DNA of 64,000 nt from Hymenobacter sp. DG25A (GTDB lineage: Bacteria > Bacteroidota > Bacteroidia > Cytophagales > Hymenobacteraceae), in the NCBI RefSeq assembly GCF_001280305.1, contig NZ_CP012623.1, forward strand, positions 3,100,001-3,164,000, read 5' to 3'. The translations under genes were made by a program, and so were the position numbers. The notes beneath the pieces are model-generated. The model was not told where the DNA came from and ran no database searches. It was given only the letters and a program-made list of their open reading frames with translations. The number at the start of each line of letters is the position of its first letter. The first letter of the stretch is position 1. This document shows, one piece after another, positions 24,492-32,956 of the stretch.

Positions 24492-26075
24492 ATGCAACGA
24501 CTGGACATGAAACAGCTTCTCCAGCAGAAGCTGTCCCCCCAACAGATACAATTCATTAAGCTGCTGCAGATTCCCACTGCCGAGCTGGAAGCCCGCATCA
24601 AAGAAGAGCTGGAGGCCAACCCGGCCCTGGAAGAAGGCGACGACGAGCCCGAGGAGGAGTTTGAGGAGCAGGACCGCGACGAAGACGCCGAGGATTTCGA
24701 CAACGACCCCGATGCCGAGTTCGATAGCGACAACAGCACGCTGGATGAAGATTTTGACGAGCCTGCCGATGAGCAGCCCGAAATTGAGCTGCCCGTAGCC
24801 GAAGAAGCCGCCCCCGAGGAACGCCAGAACGATAATGACGATCTGGACCTGGGCGACTACCTCAACGATGACGAAATAGCCGGCTACAAAATGCAGGGCG
24901 ACGGTCCCGGCGAGCCGGAAGACGACCGGGAAATGCCCTTGGCCGACACCAGCGGCTCCCTCATCGACTCCCTGCTGGACCAGCTGGGCTTCGCCGACTT
25001 AGACGAAAAGCAGGAAGCCATTGGCCGCCAGCTCATCGGCTCCATTGATGGCGACGGCTACATCCGCCGCGACCTGTCGGCCATTGTCAACGATCTGGCC
25101 TTCTCCCAGAACATTGAAACCACCACCGAGGAAATTGAGCAGGTGCTGCACCTGATTCAGAGCTTCGACCCGCCCGGCATTGCCGCCCGCGACCTGCGGG
25201 AGTGCCTGTTGCTGCAGCTGGAGCGCCGCCACCAGGACGACCCGGTAGTAGAGCACGCCGAGCGGATTCTGACCGACACCTACGACGAGTTTACCAAGAA
25301 GCACTACACCCGCATTCAGCAGAAGCTGGATCTGGAAGATGACGAGCTGAAGGAGGCCATTGCCCTGATTCTGAAGCTGAACCCCAAGCCCGGCGGTACC
25401 GGCCCGGTAGGCCTCGGTAAGGTACAGTACATCATCCCCGACTTCATTCTGACCAACGACAACGGCCAGCTAAGCCTGACTTTGAACGCCCGCAACGCCC
25501 CCGAGCTGCGCGTGTCGCCGGCCTACCAGGAGATGTTCCAGACCTACGACAAGGCGGCCAAGAAGGACACCAAGATGAAGGAGGCCGTCACCTTCGTAAA
25601 GCAGAAGCTGGACTCGGCCAAGTGGTTTATTGATGCCATCCGGCAGCGCCAGAATACGCTTTTGAAAACCATGGACTCCATTGTGCGCTACCAGCACGAG
25701 TTTTTCCTGGAGGGCGACGAAGGCAAGCTGCGGCCCATGATTCTGAAGGACATTGCCCAGGAAATCGGCATGGACATCAGCACCGTAAGCCGCGTGGCTA
25801 ATTCCAAAGCCGTGCAGACGGAGTTCGGCATTTACCCGCTGAAGTACTTCTTCTCCGAGGGCATTGCCACCGACTCCGGCGAAGACGCCAGCAGCCGCGA
25901 GGTAAAGCATATTCTGAAGGAAATTATTGAAGGCGAAAGCAAAGGCAAGCCCTTATCCGACGATAAGCTGGAAAAGATGCTGAACGCCCGGGGCTACAAT
26001 ATTGCCCGGCGCACCGTGGCCAAGTACCGGGAGCAGCTGAATATTCCGGTAGCGCGCCTGCGCAAAGAGCTCTAA
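24492..26075 (+). CDS. rpoN: RNA polymerase sigma-54 factor
   Basis: 527 residues. Region I at the N-terminus (MKQLLQQKLSPQQIQFIKLLQIPTAELEARIKEELEANPALEE-type, Gln/Leu-rich) is the activator-sensing segment. Residues about 49-115 are extremely acidic (region II), longer and more acidic than in proteobacteria. The core-binding and HTH regions follow: GDGYIRRDLSAIV, FDPPGIAARDL, and AQEIGMDISTVSRVANSKAVQT. The RpoN box ARRTVAKYRE is at 505-514. Sigma-54 transcribes from -24/-12 promoters with AAA+ activators; no activator gene or clear -24/-12 site was found in the window. It is divergent from asnS and has a terminator of its own. Confidence 0.96.
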   Translation: MQRLDMKQLLQQKLSPQQIQFIKLLQIPTAELEARIKEELEANPALEEGDDEPEEEFEEQDRDEDAEDFDNDPDAEFDSDNSTLDEDFDEPADEQPEIELPVAEEAAPEERQNDNDDLDLGDYLNDDEIAGYKMQGDGPGEPEDDREMPLADTSGSLIDSLLDQLGFADLDEKQEAIGRQLIGSIDGDGYIRRDLSAIVNDLAFSQNIETTTEEIEQVLHLIQSFDPPGIAARDLRECLLLQLERRHQDDPVVEHAERILTDTYDEFTKKHYTRIQQKLDLEDDELKEAIALILKLNPKPGGTGPVGLGKVQYIIPDFILTNDNGQLSLTLNARNAPELRVSPAYQEMFQTYDKAAKKDTKMKEAVTFVKQKLDSAKWFIDAIRQRQNTLLKTMDSIVRYQHEFFLEGDEGKLRPMILKDIAQEIGMDISTVSRVANSKAVQTEFGIYPLKYFFSEGIATDSGEDASSREVKHILKEIIEGESKGKPLSDDKLEKMLNARGYNIARRTVAKYREQLNIPVARLRKEL

Positions 26076-26078
26076 GAG

Positions 26079-26106
26079 AAAGGCCGGTAGCTACCGGCCT
26101 TTTTTT
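26079..26106 (+). terminator. Terminator of rpoN
   Basis: AGGCCGGTAG and CTACCGGCCT pair back to back and a run of T follows, a few bases after the rpoN stop. Confidence 0.85.
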
Positions 26107-26168
26107 ATGCCCGGCGGGGTGCTCCGCCGGGGCTGTATCTTGCGCCTCACTACCTCTTCTGCCTGTTC

Positions 26169-26789
26169 TTGAAAAAGCATTCTGCTATCCTGCTCTCGGG
26201 AGTATTTCACCCGCTGCTGGTCCCTACATATCTATTTACCCTGGTTTGCTACGCCTTGCCCAGCGCGCTGGCGCGGCCGGCCCTGCCCGACCGGTGGGTG
26301 GTTATGGCAGTGGTAGCGGTTTTCACCTTTGCTCTGCCCACGCTGGGCACCTTTGCCCTGTACAGGGCCGGGGTGGTCAGCTCCCTGCTGCTGCAGGAGC
26401 GGCAGCAGCGTGCCTGGCCCCTGCTGCTGGCCACCGTCAGCTTTGGGGCTGCCGCTTTGCTGCTACACCGCCCGACCGTGTTTGACCCGCTGCTGGCGCA
26501 GATGATGCTGGGCATGACCCTGGCCGTGCTGCTGGCTTTTGTGGTAACGCTGCGCTGGAAAATCAGTGCCCACGCCATGGGCATGGGCGGCGCGCTGGGC
26601 TTGCTCTCGCTGCTGGGCCTGCAACAGCTTTCCACGCCGGGTGCGGCTTTTCTGATTGGGATGATGCTGGCGGTGGCAGCGGCCGTTTTGTGGGCCCGCC
26701 TGACCTTACGGGCACATACCAAAGCCCAGGTGGCGGCTGGCCTAGGCGCTGGCCTGGGCATTGTATTCGTTTTAGCCGCTTACTGTTGA
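26169..26789 (+). CDS. Polytopic membrane protein, unknown
   Basis: 206 residues starting at a TTG at 26169, which gives the sensible start KKHSAILLSGVFHPLLVP. About six membrane helices are visible, among them LLVPTYLFTLVCYALP, VVMAVVAVFTFALPTLGTFALY, WPLLLATVSFGAAALLL, MMLGMTLAVLLAFVV, and AAFLIGMMLAVAAAVLWA. The loop RWKISAHAMGMGGALGLLS, with a His in an otherwise Gly-rich helix, resembles a conserved segment in PAP2-like membrane proteins of Bacteroidetes. The Lys and Arg of the PAP2 phosphatase motif were not found, so enzymatic activity is not claimed. No other start (ATG or GTG) gives a better N-terminus. Confidence 0.7.
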   Translation: MKKHSAILLSGVFHPLLVPTYLFTLVCYALPSALARPALPDRWVVMAVVAVFTFALPTLGTFALYRAGVVSSLLLQERQQRAWPLLLATVSFGAAALLLHRPTVFDPLLAQMMLGMTLAVLLAFVVTLRWKISAHAMGMGGALGLLSLLGLQQLSTPGAAFLIGMMLAVAAAVLWARLTLRAHTKAQVAAGLGAGLGIVFVLAAYC

Positions 26790-26870
26790 GGTTGGTCGGC
26801 TAAAAGGCCGGTTTAGACGAGTTTTCAGCGGGTTTGGTATAAGAATAAATAATTTCGTCTGATACCTAGA

Positions 26871-26899
26871 TTGAATTGTATTTCTTTCTTGTACTTTTG
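26871..26899 (+). promoter_or_regulatory. Promoter for the gene at 26942
   Basis: TTG at 26871-26873 (-33 part) and TACTTTTG at 26892-26899 (exact TAnnTTTG), spacing 18 bases, in an AT-rich stretch 43 bases before the ATG. Confidence 0.6.
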
Positions 26900-26941
26900 G
26901 AACATAATTCTGTACCTCTCCCTTTTTCACCACCTATTGCC

Positions 26942-27373
26942 ATGTTTCACTCTTACACCGTTCGCCTGGTTGCTCTGCTCTTGCTGGTAGGTCTGCTGGC
27001 CGGCACTCGTGGTGTACAGGCGCAGTCCAATATGCGTCCCGCTAACTTCTTGGCTGATCAGGAACCCGCCGAACCCTTGATTCTCTCGAAATCCGATAAG
27101 GCAGAGCTCATCACCCAGCGCTTCAGCGATGCGCTGGATTTAAGCCCCATGCAGGAAAGCCAGTTTCAGCGCTACACCTATAGCCATTTGTGCCAGAAGG
27201 AGGCCGCGGCCTCCCGCCTGGTAGGAGCTACCCGCGCGCAGCGCCGGTTAGACCGTCAATACGCGGCGGACCTGAGCCGGGTGCTACGCTCCAGCCAGCT
27301 GGCTACCTTTTACTGGCTCCGCAACCGCGAGCCGCTGGCCCTTTTTGAAGCCCCGGCCATGGCTAAGCGCTAG
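26942..27373 (+). CDS. Small secreted hypothetical protein
   Basis: 143 residues from the ATG at 26942. A signal peptide (VRLVALLLLVGLLAGTRGVQAQ) ends near residue 28. The mature part is helical. SKSDKAELITQRFSDALDLSPMQESQFQRYTYSHLCQKEAA resembles the periplasmic CpxP/Spy-like helical repeats seen as LxxxQxxxF in small Bacteroidetes proteins (weak). A second helix follows (AQRRLDRQYAADLSRVLRSSQLATFYWL). No metal or catalytic motif is visible. A good promoter lies upstream, so it is probably made as a single gene. Function is unknown. Confidence 0.7.
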   Translation: MFHSYTVRLVALLLLVGLLAGTRGVQAQSNMRPANFLADQEPAEPLILSKSDKAELITQRFSDALDLSPMQESQFQRYTYSHLCQKEAAASRLVGATRAQRRLDRQYAADLSRVLRSSQLATFYWLRNREPLALFEAPAMAKR

Positions 27374-27402
27374 ATATTACTCCACACTCTACCTGCAACA
27401 AC

Positions 27403-27450
27403 AAGCCGCCCGGCTGCCCAATCAATCCTGATGGGCGCGCTGGGCGGCTT
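27403..27450. terminator. Hairpin between two convergent genes
   Basis: AAGCCGCC (27403-27410) and GGCGGCTT (27443-27450) pair, with further pairing of TGCCCA / TGGGCG-type sequence inside. A clear T run is missing on either side, so it may stop transcription poorly. Confidence 0.5.
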
Positions 27451-27471
27451 ACTTTTAGGGCAGGCGGGGGC

Positions 27472-28869
27472 TTAGTGCTTCGCGTCCATTTCGGCTGCTA
27501 CCAAGGCCTGCACCTGGGGCAGGTCGTAGTCGGCCTCACTCTGAATGTGGGGCATTAGGCGCTGCATAATCTGGTCTTGGCGCTGCCCGGCGCTCCAGGC
27601 CTCGGCGTAGGGCGTGGCAGAGAAGGTTACCTGCGAGTAGAGCGGAACCCAGCGGCCGGGATATTGCGCCGAGATTTTACTTTCGATTTTCTTCTGTAGC
27701 AGAAAGCGTGGGTCGGCCACCCGGTCACGCATTTCCTCAAAGTTGTACACGGCCAGGTCGGCCATGGCATCGGTATTGGGCTTGCGCTGGCGCTCGAACT
27801 CCTGAAAAATGGTGTGCCAGTCCTGGCCGTGCTCGTCCATCAGCTGGTTGAGTACGGTGCAGTCCTCAAACCCGGAATTCATGCCCTGCCCGTAGAAAGG
27901 CACAATGGCGTGGGAGGCATCGCCCAGCAGCAGCACCGCATCATCAAACGCCCAGGGGAAGCACCGCACGGTTACCAGGGAGCCGGTGGGGTTCTGGAAA
28001 AAGTCTTCTACCAGCTCCGGCATCAGCGGCACTACATCAGCAAACACTTCCTGGAAGAAGGCCTGTACCTGCTCCGGCGTTTGCAGAGCAGCAAAGGAAT
28101 GCGGGCCTTCGTAGGGGAAGAACAGCGTGCAGGTGAAGGAGCCATCCAGGTTAGGCAGCGCAATCATCATATACTGCCCGCGGGGCCAGATGTGCAGAGC
28201 ATGCTTTTCCAGCTGCCAGGTACCGCCGGGGCCCGGGGCAATATTCAGCTCCTTGTAGCCGTACTCCAGGTAGCTCTGGGAGTAGTTGTAGCGGTCCGTC
28301 TTCTGCAGGGCGCCGCGCACCGCGGAAAAGGCCCCATCGGCCCCAAACAGGTGCTGAAATCCGCGCTTGTATACTTCATTGGTAGTGGTGTTTCGCAGCT
28401 CCAGGGTGCGGGAGCGTAAATCCACGTTCAGGCACTGCTGACTGAACTGCACCTCCACGCCGGGCATAGCTTCGGCCAGTTCCAGCAGCGTACGGTTCAG
28501 CCCGCCCCGGGACACGGAGTAGATGGCCTGGTTATCCTGGCCGTAGGGCTGGGAGGTGAGGTTGCCGGCTACATCGTGCATCACGCGCCCGTACATAGGA
28601 ATGCCCACCTGCCGGATCTGCTCGGCTATGCCCACGCCCTCCAAGGCCCGCCAGCCCCGGTCGGAAAGCGCCAGGTTAATGGAGCGGCCTTCTATGGGAC
28701 CGGCCAGGCGGGGGTCGGGGCGACGCTCCAGCACCTCTACCGGGTACCCGCGCTTGGCCAGATACAGCGCCAGCAAAGAGCCCACCAGCCCGGCGCCCAT
28801 AATGGTGTAGCGTTCAGTGGAAGCAGCAGGAAAACCTGCCGTAGCAGCGTCAGAAGAAGATGAACTCAT
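27472..28869 (-). CDS. kmo: Kynurenine 3-monooxygenase
   Basis: 465 residues. This FAD- and NADPH-dependent hydroxylase turns kynurenine into 3-hydroxykynurenine. The dinucleotide motif is MGAGLVGSLLALYLAKRG (24-41) and the second FAD motif is VLLLGDASHAIVPFYGQGMNSGFEDC. Between them are EGRSINLALSDRGWRAL, which fits the KMO family, and FGADGAFSAVR. The C-terminus lacks a strong membrane anchor such as the eukaryotic one. The start MSSSSSDAATAGFP has a low-complexity lead before the fold. It is separated from the other kynurenine genes (33737-38944) by a TonB receptor gene and others, so is not in the same operon. Confidence 0.93.
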   Translation of the reverse strand: MSSSSSDAATAGFPAASTERYTIMGAGLVGSLLALYLAKRGYPVEVLERRPDPRLAGPIEGRSINLALSDRGWRALEGVGIAEQIRQVGIPMYGRVMHDVAGNLTSQPYGQDNQAIYSVSRGGLNRTLLELAEAMPGVEVQFSQQCLNVDLRSRTLELRNTTTNEVYKRGFQHLFGADGAFSAVRGALQKTDRYNYSQSYLEYGYKELNIAPGPGGTWQLEKHALHIWPRGQYMMIALPNLDGSFTCTLFFPYEGPHSFAALQTPEQVQAFFQEVFADVVPLMPELVEDFFQNPTGSLVTVRCFPWAFDDAVLLLGDASHAIVPFYGQGMNSGFEDCTVLNQLMDEHGQDWHTIFQEFERQRKPNTDAMADLAVYNFEEMRDRVADPRFLLQKKIESKISAQYPGRWVPLYSQVTFSATPYAEAWSAGQRQDQIMQRLMPHIQSEADYDLPQVQALVAAEMDAKH

Positions 28870-29098
28870 ACAGAATAGCAGACAGCGTAGCGCAATCTAA
28901 ATCGGTTTTGGCAAACACAGAAGTGCTTGGTGGCGGCTTCGTATTTGCAGATTACAGCATTATTAAAATATTCTACATAATTAGATGAATTATTCTAAAC
29001 ATTTGATTATACTTGATCAATATGAAATTATACGATGCTGTGATTTACCTGGTATAGCAAAGCTTCCGCCCCACCCACCCCCTCTTATCTCTACCGTT

Positions 29099-29389
29099 AT
29101 GCAGTGGACACCCTTTTCGTTATTTGCTTCCGAACCTGGCGTTTCTTCTTCTGCTACCATTAAACTCCGCCCGCTGCCCCGCCCCAAGCGGCCGGCCGTG
29201 GCAAAATCCGTTGTGCCGCCGCAACAGTTGTCTATTCCCTTTCAGCAAACGCTGCCCGCTTTCTCTACCATGCCGGCTGGCCGCCTGGGGGTTACCTTCT
29301 CCCGGTCTGATATCCTTGAAATAGGAGAATTTATAATTGGCCGCATGGAATGCCAGAACCTCTATGGCCATCCGGATATTCGCTACTAG
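29099..29389 (+). CDS. Hypothetical protein of 96 residues
   Basis: 96 residues from the ATG at 29099; the frame is open back to 28985, but that stretch is AT-rich and reads as non-coding. The product has Pro/Lys/Ala-rich segments (LRPLPRPKRPAVAK) and a C-terminal part FSRSDILEIGEFIIGRMECQNLYGHPDIRY. There is no signal peptide, membrane segment or known motif. Reverse-strand reading gives no better candidate. The gene lies between kmo (divergent) and the TonB receptor, in a region with lower GC than its neighbours. I cannot assign it; it may be a small lineage-specific protein. Confidence 0.45.
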   Translation: MQWTPFSLFASEPGVSSSATIKLRPLPRPKRPAVAKSVVPPQQLSIPFQQTLPAFSTMPAGRLGVTFSRSDILEIGEFIIGRMECQNLYGHPDIRY

Positions 29390-29489
29390 CGGGCGGTAGC
29401 GTTAGCGCGGCTCTATTCTGTCTTTAATAAACCCTATTTCATTCCACCCTCTATCCTACTGATAGGCAAACAAATAAGTGTCGGTATGT

Positions 29490-29521
29490 TTTGGCGCCCG
29501 GTGGGCTTTCCATTACATTTG
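29490..29521 (+). promoter_or_regulatory. Promoter of the TonB receptor gene
   Basis: TTTG at 29490-29493 and TACATTTG at 29514-29521, 20 bases apart. Both match the Bacteroidetes -33/-7 pattern exactly. The ATG follows 43 bases later. Confidence 0.7.
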
Positions 29522-29564
29522 TGCCTCATTTTCTATTCCGACCTCTTTTCTGTTCACCTATTGT

Positions 29565-32243
29565 ATGAAAAAATTCTACGGAGCCTGGCTCCTGGTGCTA
29601 TTCCTATGCCTTGCCCACTCTACCTGGGCGCAGCAGGAAAATCCTATTTCGGGAATAGTCCAGACAAACACCGGTGAGGCGCTGCCCGGCGCTACCGTCT
29701 TTCTGAAAGGTACCTTTGTGGGTACCAGCACCGACCGCGAAGGCAAGTTCACGTTACGCGCCGATTTCGACGCGACTCCTGTGGTCTTATCGGTGTCGTT
29801 TGTAGGGTACGAAACCCGGGAAATTACGCTGCAGAAGCCTGATGGCGCCCTCAGTATAGCCCTAGAGCCCAGCGCGGCCTTCACCAACGAAGTAGTAGTA
29901 GCCGCCTCCCGCGTGGAGGAAGGCATTCTGCAGGCCCCGGTAACGGTGGAGAAAATCACGGCCCAGCAGGTTGAGCGTATTCCCACCGCTGATATTCAGG
30001 TGGGCCTCAACCACTTCAAGGGCATTGACGTGAACAGCTCCAGCTTGCTGATGAACAGCCTGAGCACCCGTGGCTTTAACTCAGCCAAATCGGAGCGTCT
30101 GATTCAGCTGACCGACTATTTCGATACTCAGTCGCCCTCACTGAACGCCAACGCCGGCAACCTGACGGGCTTGCCGGAGCTGGATATTGAGAGCATTGAA
30201 ATCATTCACGGCCCGGCCTCGGCCCTGTATGGTGCCAACGCCTTTAACGGCGTATTGCTGCTGAACTCCCGGGACCCCTTCGTGAGCGAAGGCCTGAGCT
30301 TCCGGGTACGCGGCGGCCAGCGCAGCTACCTGGATGGCCAAGTACGCTACGCCAAAAAGCTAGGCGAAAAGTTTGCTTTTAAAGTGGTAGGCAGCTACCT
30401 CACAGCCGATGACTGGCTGGCAGAGAACTACAGCGCTTCCAGTACCCAAATTGAGCGTCGCAACAATGCACAAGGCTCTACTTTGGGCTATGATGCGGTG
30501 AACCGCTACGGCGAGCTGGGCGGCTACACTTTCTCCCAGTCCTTCCCTTTCCCCGAAGTGCGGGGCAAAACGGTCTTCATGCCCGGCTTCGATGAGAAAA
30601 CTCTGGTGGCGAATGATGACAAGGCTACGGCCCGCAAGTTCCAGCCTACCGTTTCGTACCTGCTGAACAGCAACACCAAAATGACGATTGGGGCCAGCTT
30701 TGCCCGAGGTACAGCCTCCTACCAGAGCAGCAGCCGCTACCGCTTCAAGGATTTCGGTACCAACCAGTACCACGGCGAAATCAAGGGCAAAAACTGGTTC
30801 CTGCGGGGCCAGTCCGTACAGGACTTCGGCAACAACTCCTACGATCTGAGCTTCCTGGGGGCCTTTATTCAGACCTCACCGATTCCTGGCGCAAAAGATG
30901 CCCAGGGCAACCCGGTTAGCTATGCACAGGCCTATTACAATGCCTACGTGCAGACCTATGCAGGCTCCCGCCAGAATGGGCTGAGCAACGAGCAGGCCCA
31001 GGCCAACGCCCAGGCCGCCGCGGCTAAATACCAGCTCGACCCCAACAGCGCAGAGTTTGCTTCGCTGCGCAGCCAGATTATCAAGGATGCTACCCCCGGC
31101 CGCGGTGCCCGCCTCAACCCCAGTTCCCTGCTGAACGAGGGCAACGCCCAGTACAACTTCCACTTTGGTGAGGCTACCGACCTGATTGTAGGTGCTGCTT
31201 ACCGGAAGTTCCGCCTCGGCTCCAACGGCAACCTGTACGCCGATGATAACCAACGGATTCAGAACCACGAACTGGGCGGCTACTCCCAGCTGACCCACAC
31301 CATGTTGGATGACCGCCTGAAGCTGGCCGTTGCCGGCCGCGTAGACGACTTCAAGAACTTTGACCCGGCTTTCTCGCCGCGCGCTTCAGCCGTGTACTCG
31401 GCTGGTGCCAACAAGCAGCATAACTTCCGCGCCAGCTACGGCCGCGCCTTCCGCTCCCCTACCCAGCTGGACCAGTACATCCGCCTCGACGTAGGCCAGG
31501 TACTGCTGCTGGGCAACGTGGGCAATGGCTTCCAGGGCTACAGCCTCACCAACCTCAGCCCGGTAGAATACGCCAAGCTGAAACTGGAGCGCCTGAACAC
31601 CTTTGAAGTAGGCTACAAAGCCATTCTGGCCGAGAAAGTGCTGGTAGACGTTAACTACTTCCGCAGCAACTACAACGACTTCATCGGAGCGCAGCGCTTC
31701 ATCGGCAACCGCGACGGTAGCCGCCCTACGGCTCAGCAGCTGCAGAACGGTATGGCTACCCAGTTTCAGGGCCGCGATGCCCAAACCCGCGTGCTACAGA
31801 TATGGACCAATGCCAGCCAGGAAGTGCGTACGCAGGGCGCTGCGCTGGGCCTGACGTACTACATGACCAAGGCGCTGAACCTGACCGGTAACTACTCGCT
31901 GAACGTGCTGCAAGAAGATAACCTGCCCGAAGGCTTCCAGACCTTCTTCAACACGCCCAAGCACAAGTTTAACCTGGGCGTGAATGGCGTGGCCATGAGC
32001 AGCCTGAGCTACTCCCTGAACTACCGCTGGGCCCAGGGTCACCTCTACGAAATGCCCTTCGCGCAGGGTGAGCTGGAAGACTACAGCAGCCTGGACGCTT
32101 TTGTGGGCTACTCCCTGCCTAAGCTGGGGGCTACCCTGCAGGCCGGTGCTTCTAACCTGCTGAACCAGAACAACACCCAGGTATATGGCGGCCCCAACAT
32201 TGGACGCCTGGGTTTCGTAGGTGTACTTGTGGATATCAAATAA
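29565..32243 (+). CDS. TonB-dependent outer membrane receptor
   Basis: 892 residues. Signal peptide 1-22 (YGAWLLVLFLCLAHSTWAQ). Residues 27-110 form a carboxypeptidase-regulatory-like domain (ISGIVQTNTGEALPGATVFLKGT, KFTLRAD). The plug domain (about 120-235) includes LSTRGFNSAKSER and IHGPASALYGANAFNGVL. The rest alternates polar and hydrophobic residues as in a 22-strand barrel, ending in LGFVGVLVDIK. Such receptors take up large substrates using energy from TonB. No SusD-like partner gene is adjacent, so the ligand is likely a siderophore, cofactor or other compound rather than a polysaccharide. A well-matched promoter lies upstream and a terminator downstream, indicating a single gene. Confidence 0.93.
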   Translation: MKKFYGAWLLVLFLCLAHSTWAQQENPISGIVQTNTGEALPGATVFLKGTFVGTSTDREGKFTLRADFDATPVVLSVSFVGYETREITLQKPDGALSIALEPSAAFTNEVVVAASRVEEGILQAPVTVEKITAQQVERIPTADIQVGLNHFKGIDVNSSSLLMNSLSTRGFNSAKSERLIQLTDYFDTQSPSLNANAGNLTGLPELDIESIEIIHGPASALYGANAFNGVLLLNSRDPFVSEGLSFRVRGGQRSYLDGQVRYAKKLGEKFAFKVVGSYLTADDWLAENYSASSTQIERRNNAQGSTLGYDAVNRYGELGGYTFSQSFPFPEVRGKTVFMPGFDEKTLVANDDKATARKFQPTVSYLLNSNTKMTIGASFARGTASYQSSSRYRFKDFGTNQYHGEIKGKNWFLRGQSVQDFGNNSYDLSFLGAFIQTSPIPGAKDAQGNPVSYAQAYYNAYVQTYAGSRQNGLSNEQAQANAQAAAAKYQLDPNSAEFASLRSQIIKDATPGRGARLNPSSLLNEGNAQYNFHFGEATDLIVGAAYRKFRLGSNGNLYADDNQRIQNHELGGYSQLTHTMLDDRLKLAVAGRVDDFKNFDPAFSPRASAVYSAGANKQHNFRASYGRAFRSPTQLDQYIRLDVGQVLLLGNVGNGFQGYSLTNLSPVEYAKLKLERLNTFEVGYKAILAEKVLVDVNYFRSNYNDFIGAQRFIGNRDGSRPTAQQLQNGMATQFQGRDAQTRVLQIWTNASQEVRTQGAALGLTYYMTKALNLTGNYSLNVLQEDNLPEGFQTFFNTPKHKFNLGVNGVAMSSLSYSLNYRWAQGHLYEMPFAQGELEDYSSLDAFVGYSLPKLGATLQAGASNLLNQNNTQVYGGPNIGRLGFVGVLVDIK

Positions 32244-32263
32244 TCCCGACCCCTCCCTATTCG

Positions 32264-32297
32264 AAAAAAGCCCTTCCAGTGATGGAAGGGCTTTTTT
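32264..32297. terminator. Terminator of the TonB receptor gene
   Basis: AAAAAAGCCCTTCCA and TGGAAGGGCTTTTTT form a perfect 15-base stem with a 4-base loop, 20 bases after the stop; it also fits the alkB-like gene arriving from the right. Confidence 0.9.
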
Positions 32298-32322
32298 ATT
32301 GCTGCTTAACCGAGTCAAAAAA

Positions 32323-32931
32323 TCAGTGACCAAGTCTGGCGTGAATAGTGCGAAAGGTAAGGTTGATGCGAGCCCCGACGGGGCGGGCGGTTTTGGGCAC
32401 GGCGTGCAGCCAGTGCTGCTGGGTGGAGCCGCGCATCAGCAGCAAACTACCCGAGGGTAAATCCAAACCAAGCGGGGCCTGATGCAACTGCTGCGGGTGG
32501 CGGGGGCGCAACCGAAAGCGCCGGGTATCTCCCAGGCTGACCGATGCAATAACCGGCTCCGGGCCCAGTTCAGGCTCATCATCGGCGTGCCAGCCCATGC
32601 TATCCTGCCCGGTGCGGTAAAGGTTGAGCAACACGCTGTTGAACGTGGTGTCGGCGGCTTGTTCTACCTGGGTGCGCAGGGCCAGCAGGGCGGGCGTCCA
32701 AGGCCGGGGCGTGAGGGACAGCCCGGAGTAGCTGTAACAGGCGGTGGCGTCGCCGTACCAGGCCGTGAGGCGGGGCTGCAGCACGTCCTTCCCGAACAGC
32801 CGGATGGGCTCCTGCCGCCATTGTAGCGTTTCCGTCAACTCCTGCTGCAGCCGGGCTGCTTCCGCCGCCGGCAGAAACTGCGGATCAAGCCAGACATCGG
32901 CAGCAGGCAGGAAAAGTGAGGAAAGCGGCAC
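32323..32931 (-). CDS. AlkB-like 2-oxoglutarate/Fe(II) dioxygenase
   Basis: 202 residues. The AlkB fold binds iron with H-x-D and a distal His, and 2-oxoglutarate with an Arg pair. Here these are WHADDEPELG (His-Ala-Asp), LHAVPK, and RINLTFR. Upstream PRLTAWYGD and YSYSGL are typical of the ALKBH2/3-like and bacterial AlkB group that removes alkyl groups from DNA or RNA bases. SVSLGDTRRFRLR and LPSGSLLLMRG complete the core strands. It starts 25 bases after the stop of the membrane protein gene upstream, so it may be the last gene of the transcript reaching back through kynU. Confidence 0.88.
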   Translation of the reverse strand: MPLSSLFLPAADVWLDPQFLPAAEAARLQQELTETLQWRQEPIRLFGKDVLQPRLTAWYGDATACYSYSGLSLTPRPWTPALLALRTQVEQAADTTFNSVLLNLYRTGQDSMGWHADDEPELGPEPVIASVSLGDTRRFRLRPRHPQQLHQAPLGLDLPSGSLLLMRGSTQQHWLHAVPKTARPVGARINLTFRTIHARLGH

Positions 32932-32956
32932 GGCAGCGGCTACTAAAAACCGGAGT

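Noticed and set aside
26169-26789. Assignment of the membrane protein as a PAP2 phosphatase
   Set aside because: Only a loose resemblance in one helix (SAHAMGMGG) was seen. The phosphatase Lys/Arg/His motif is absent.
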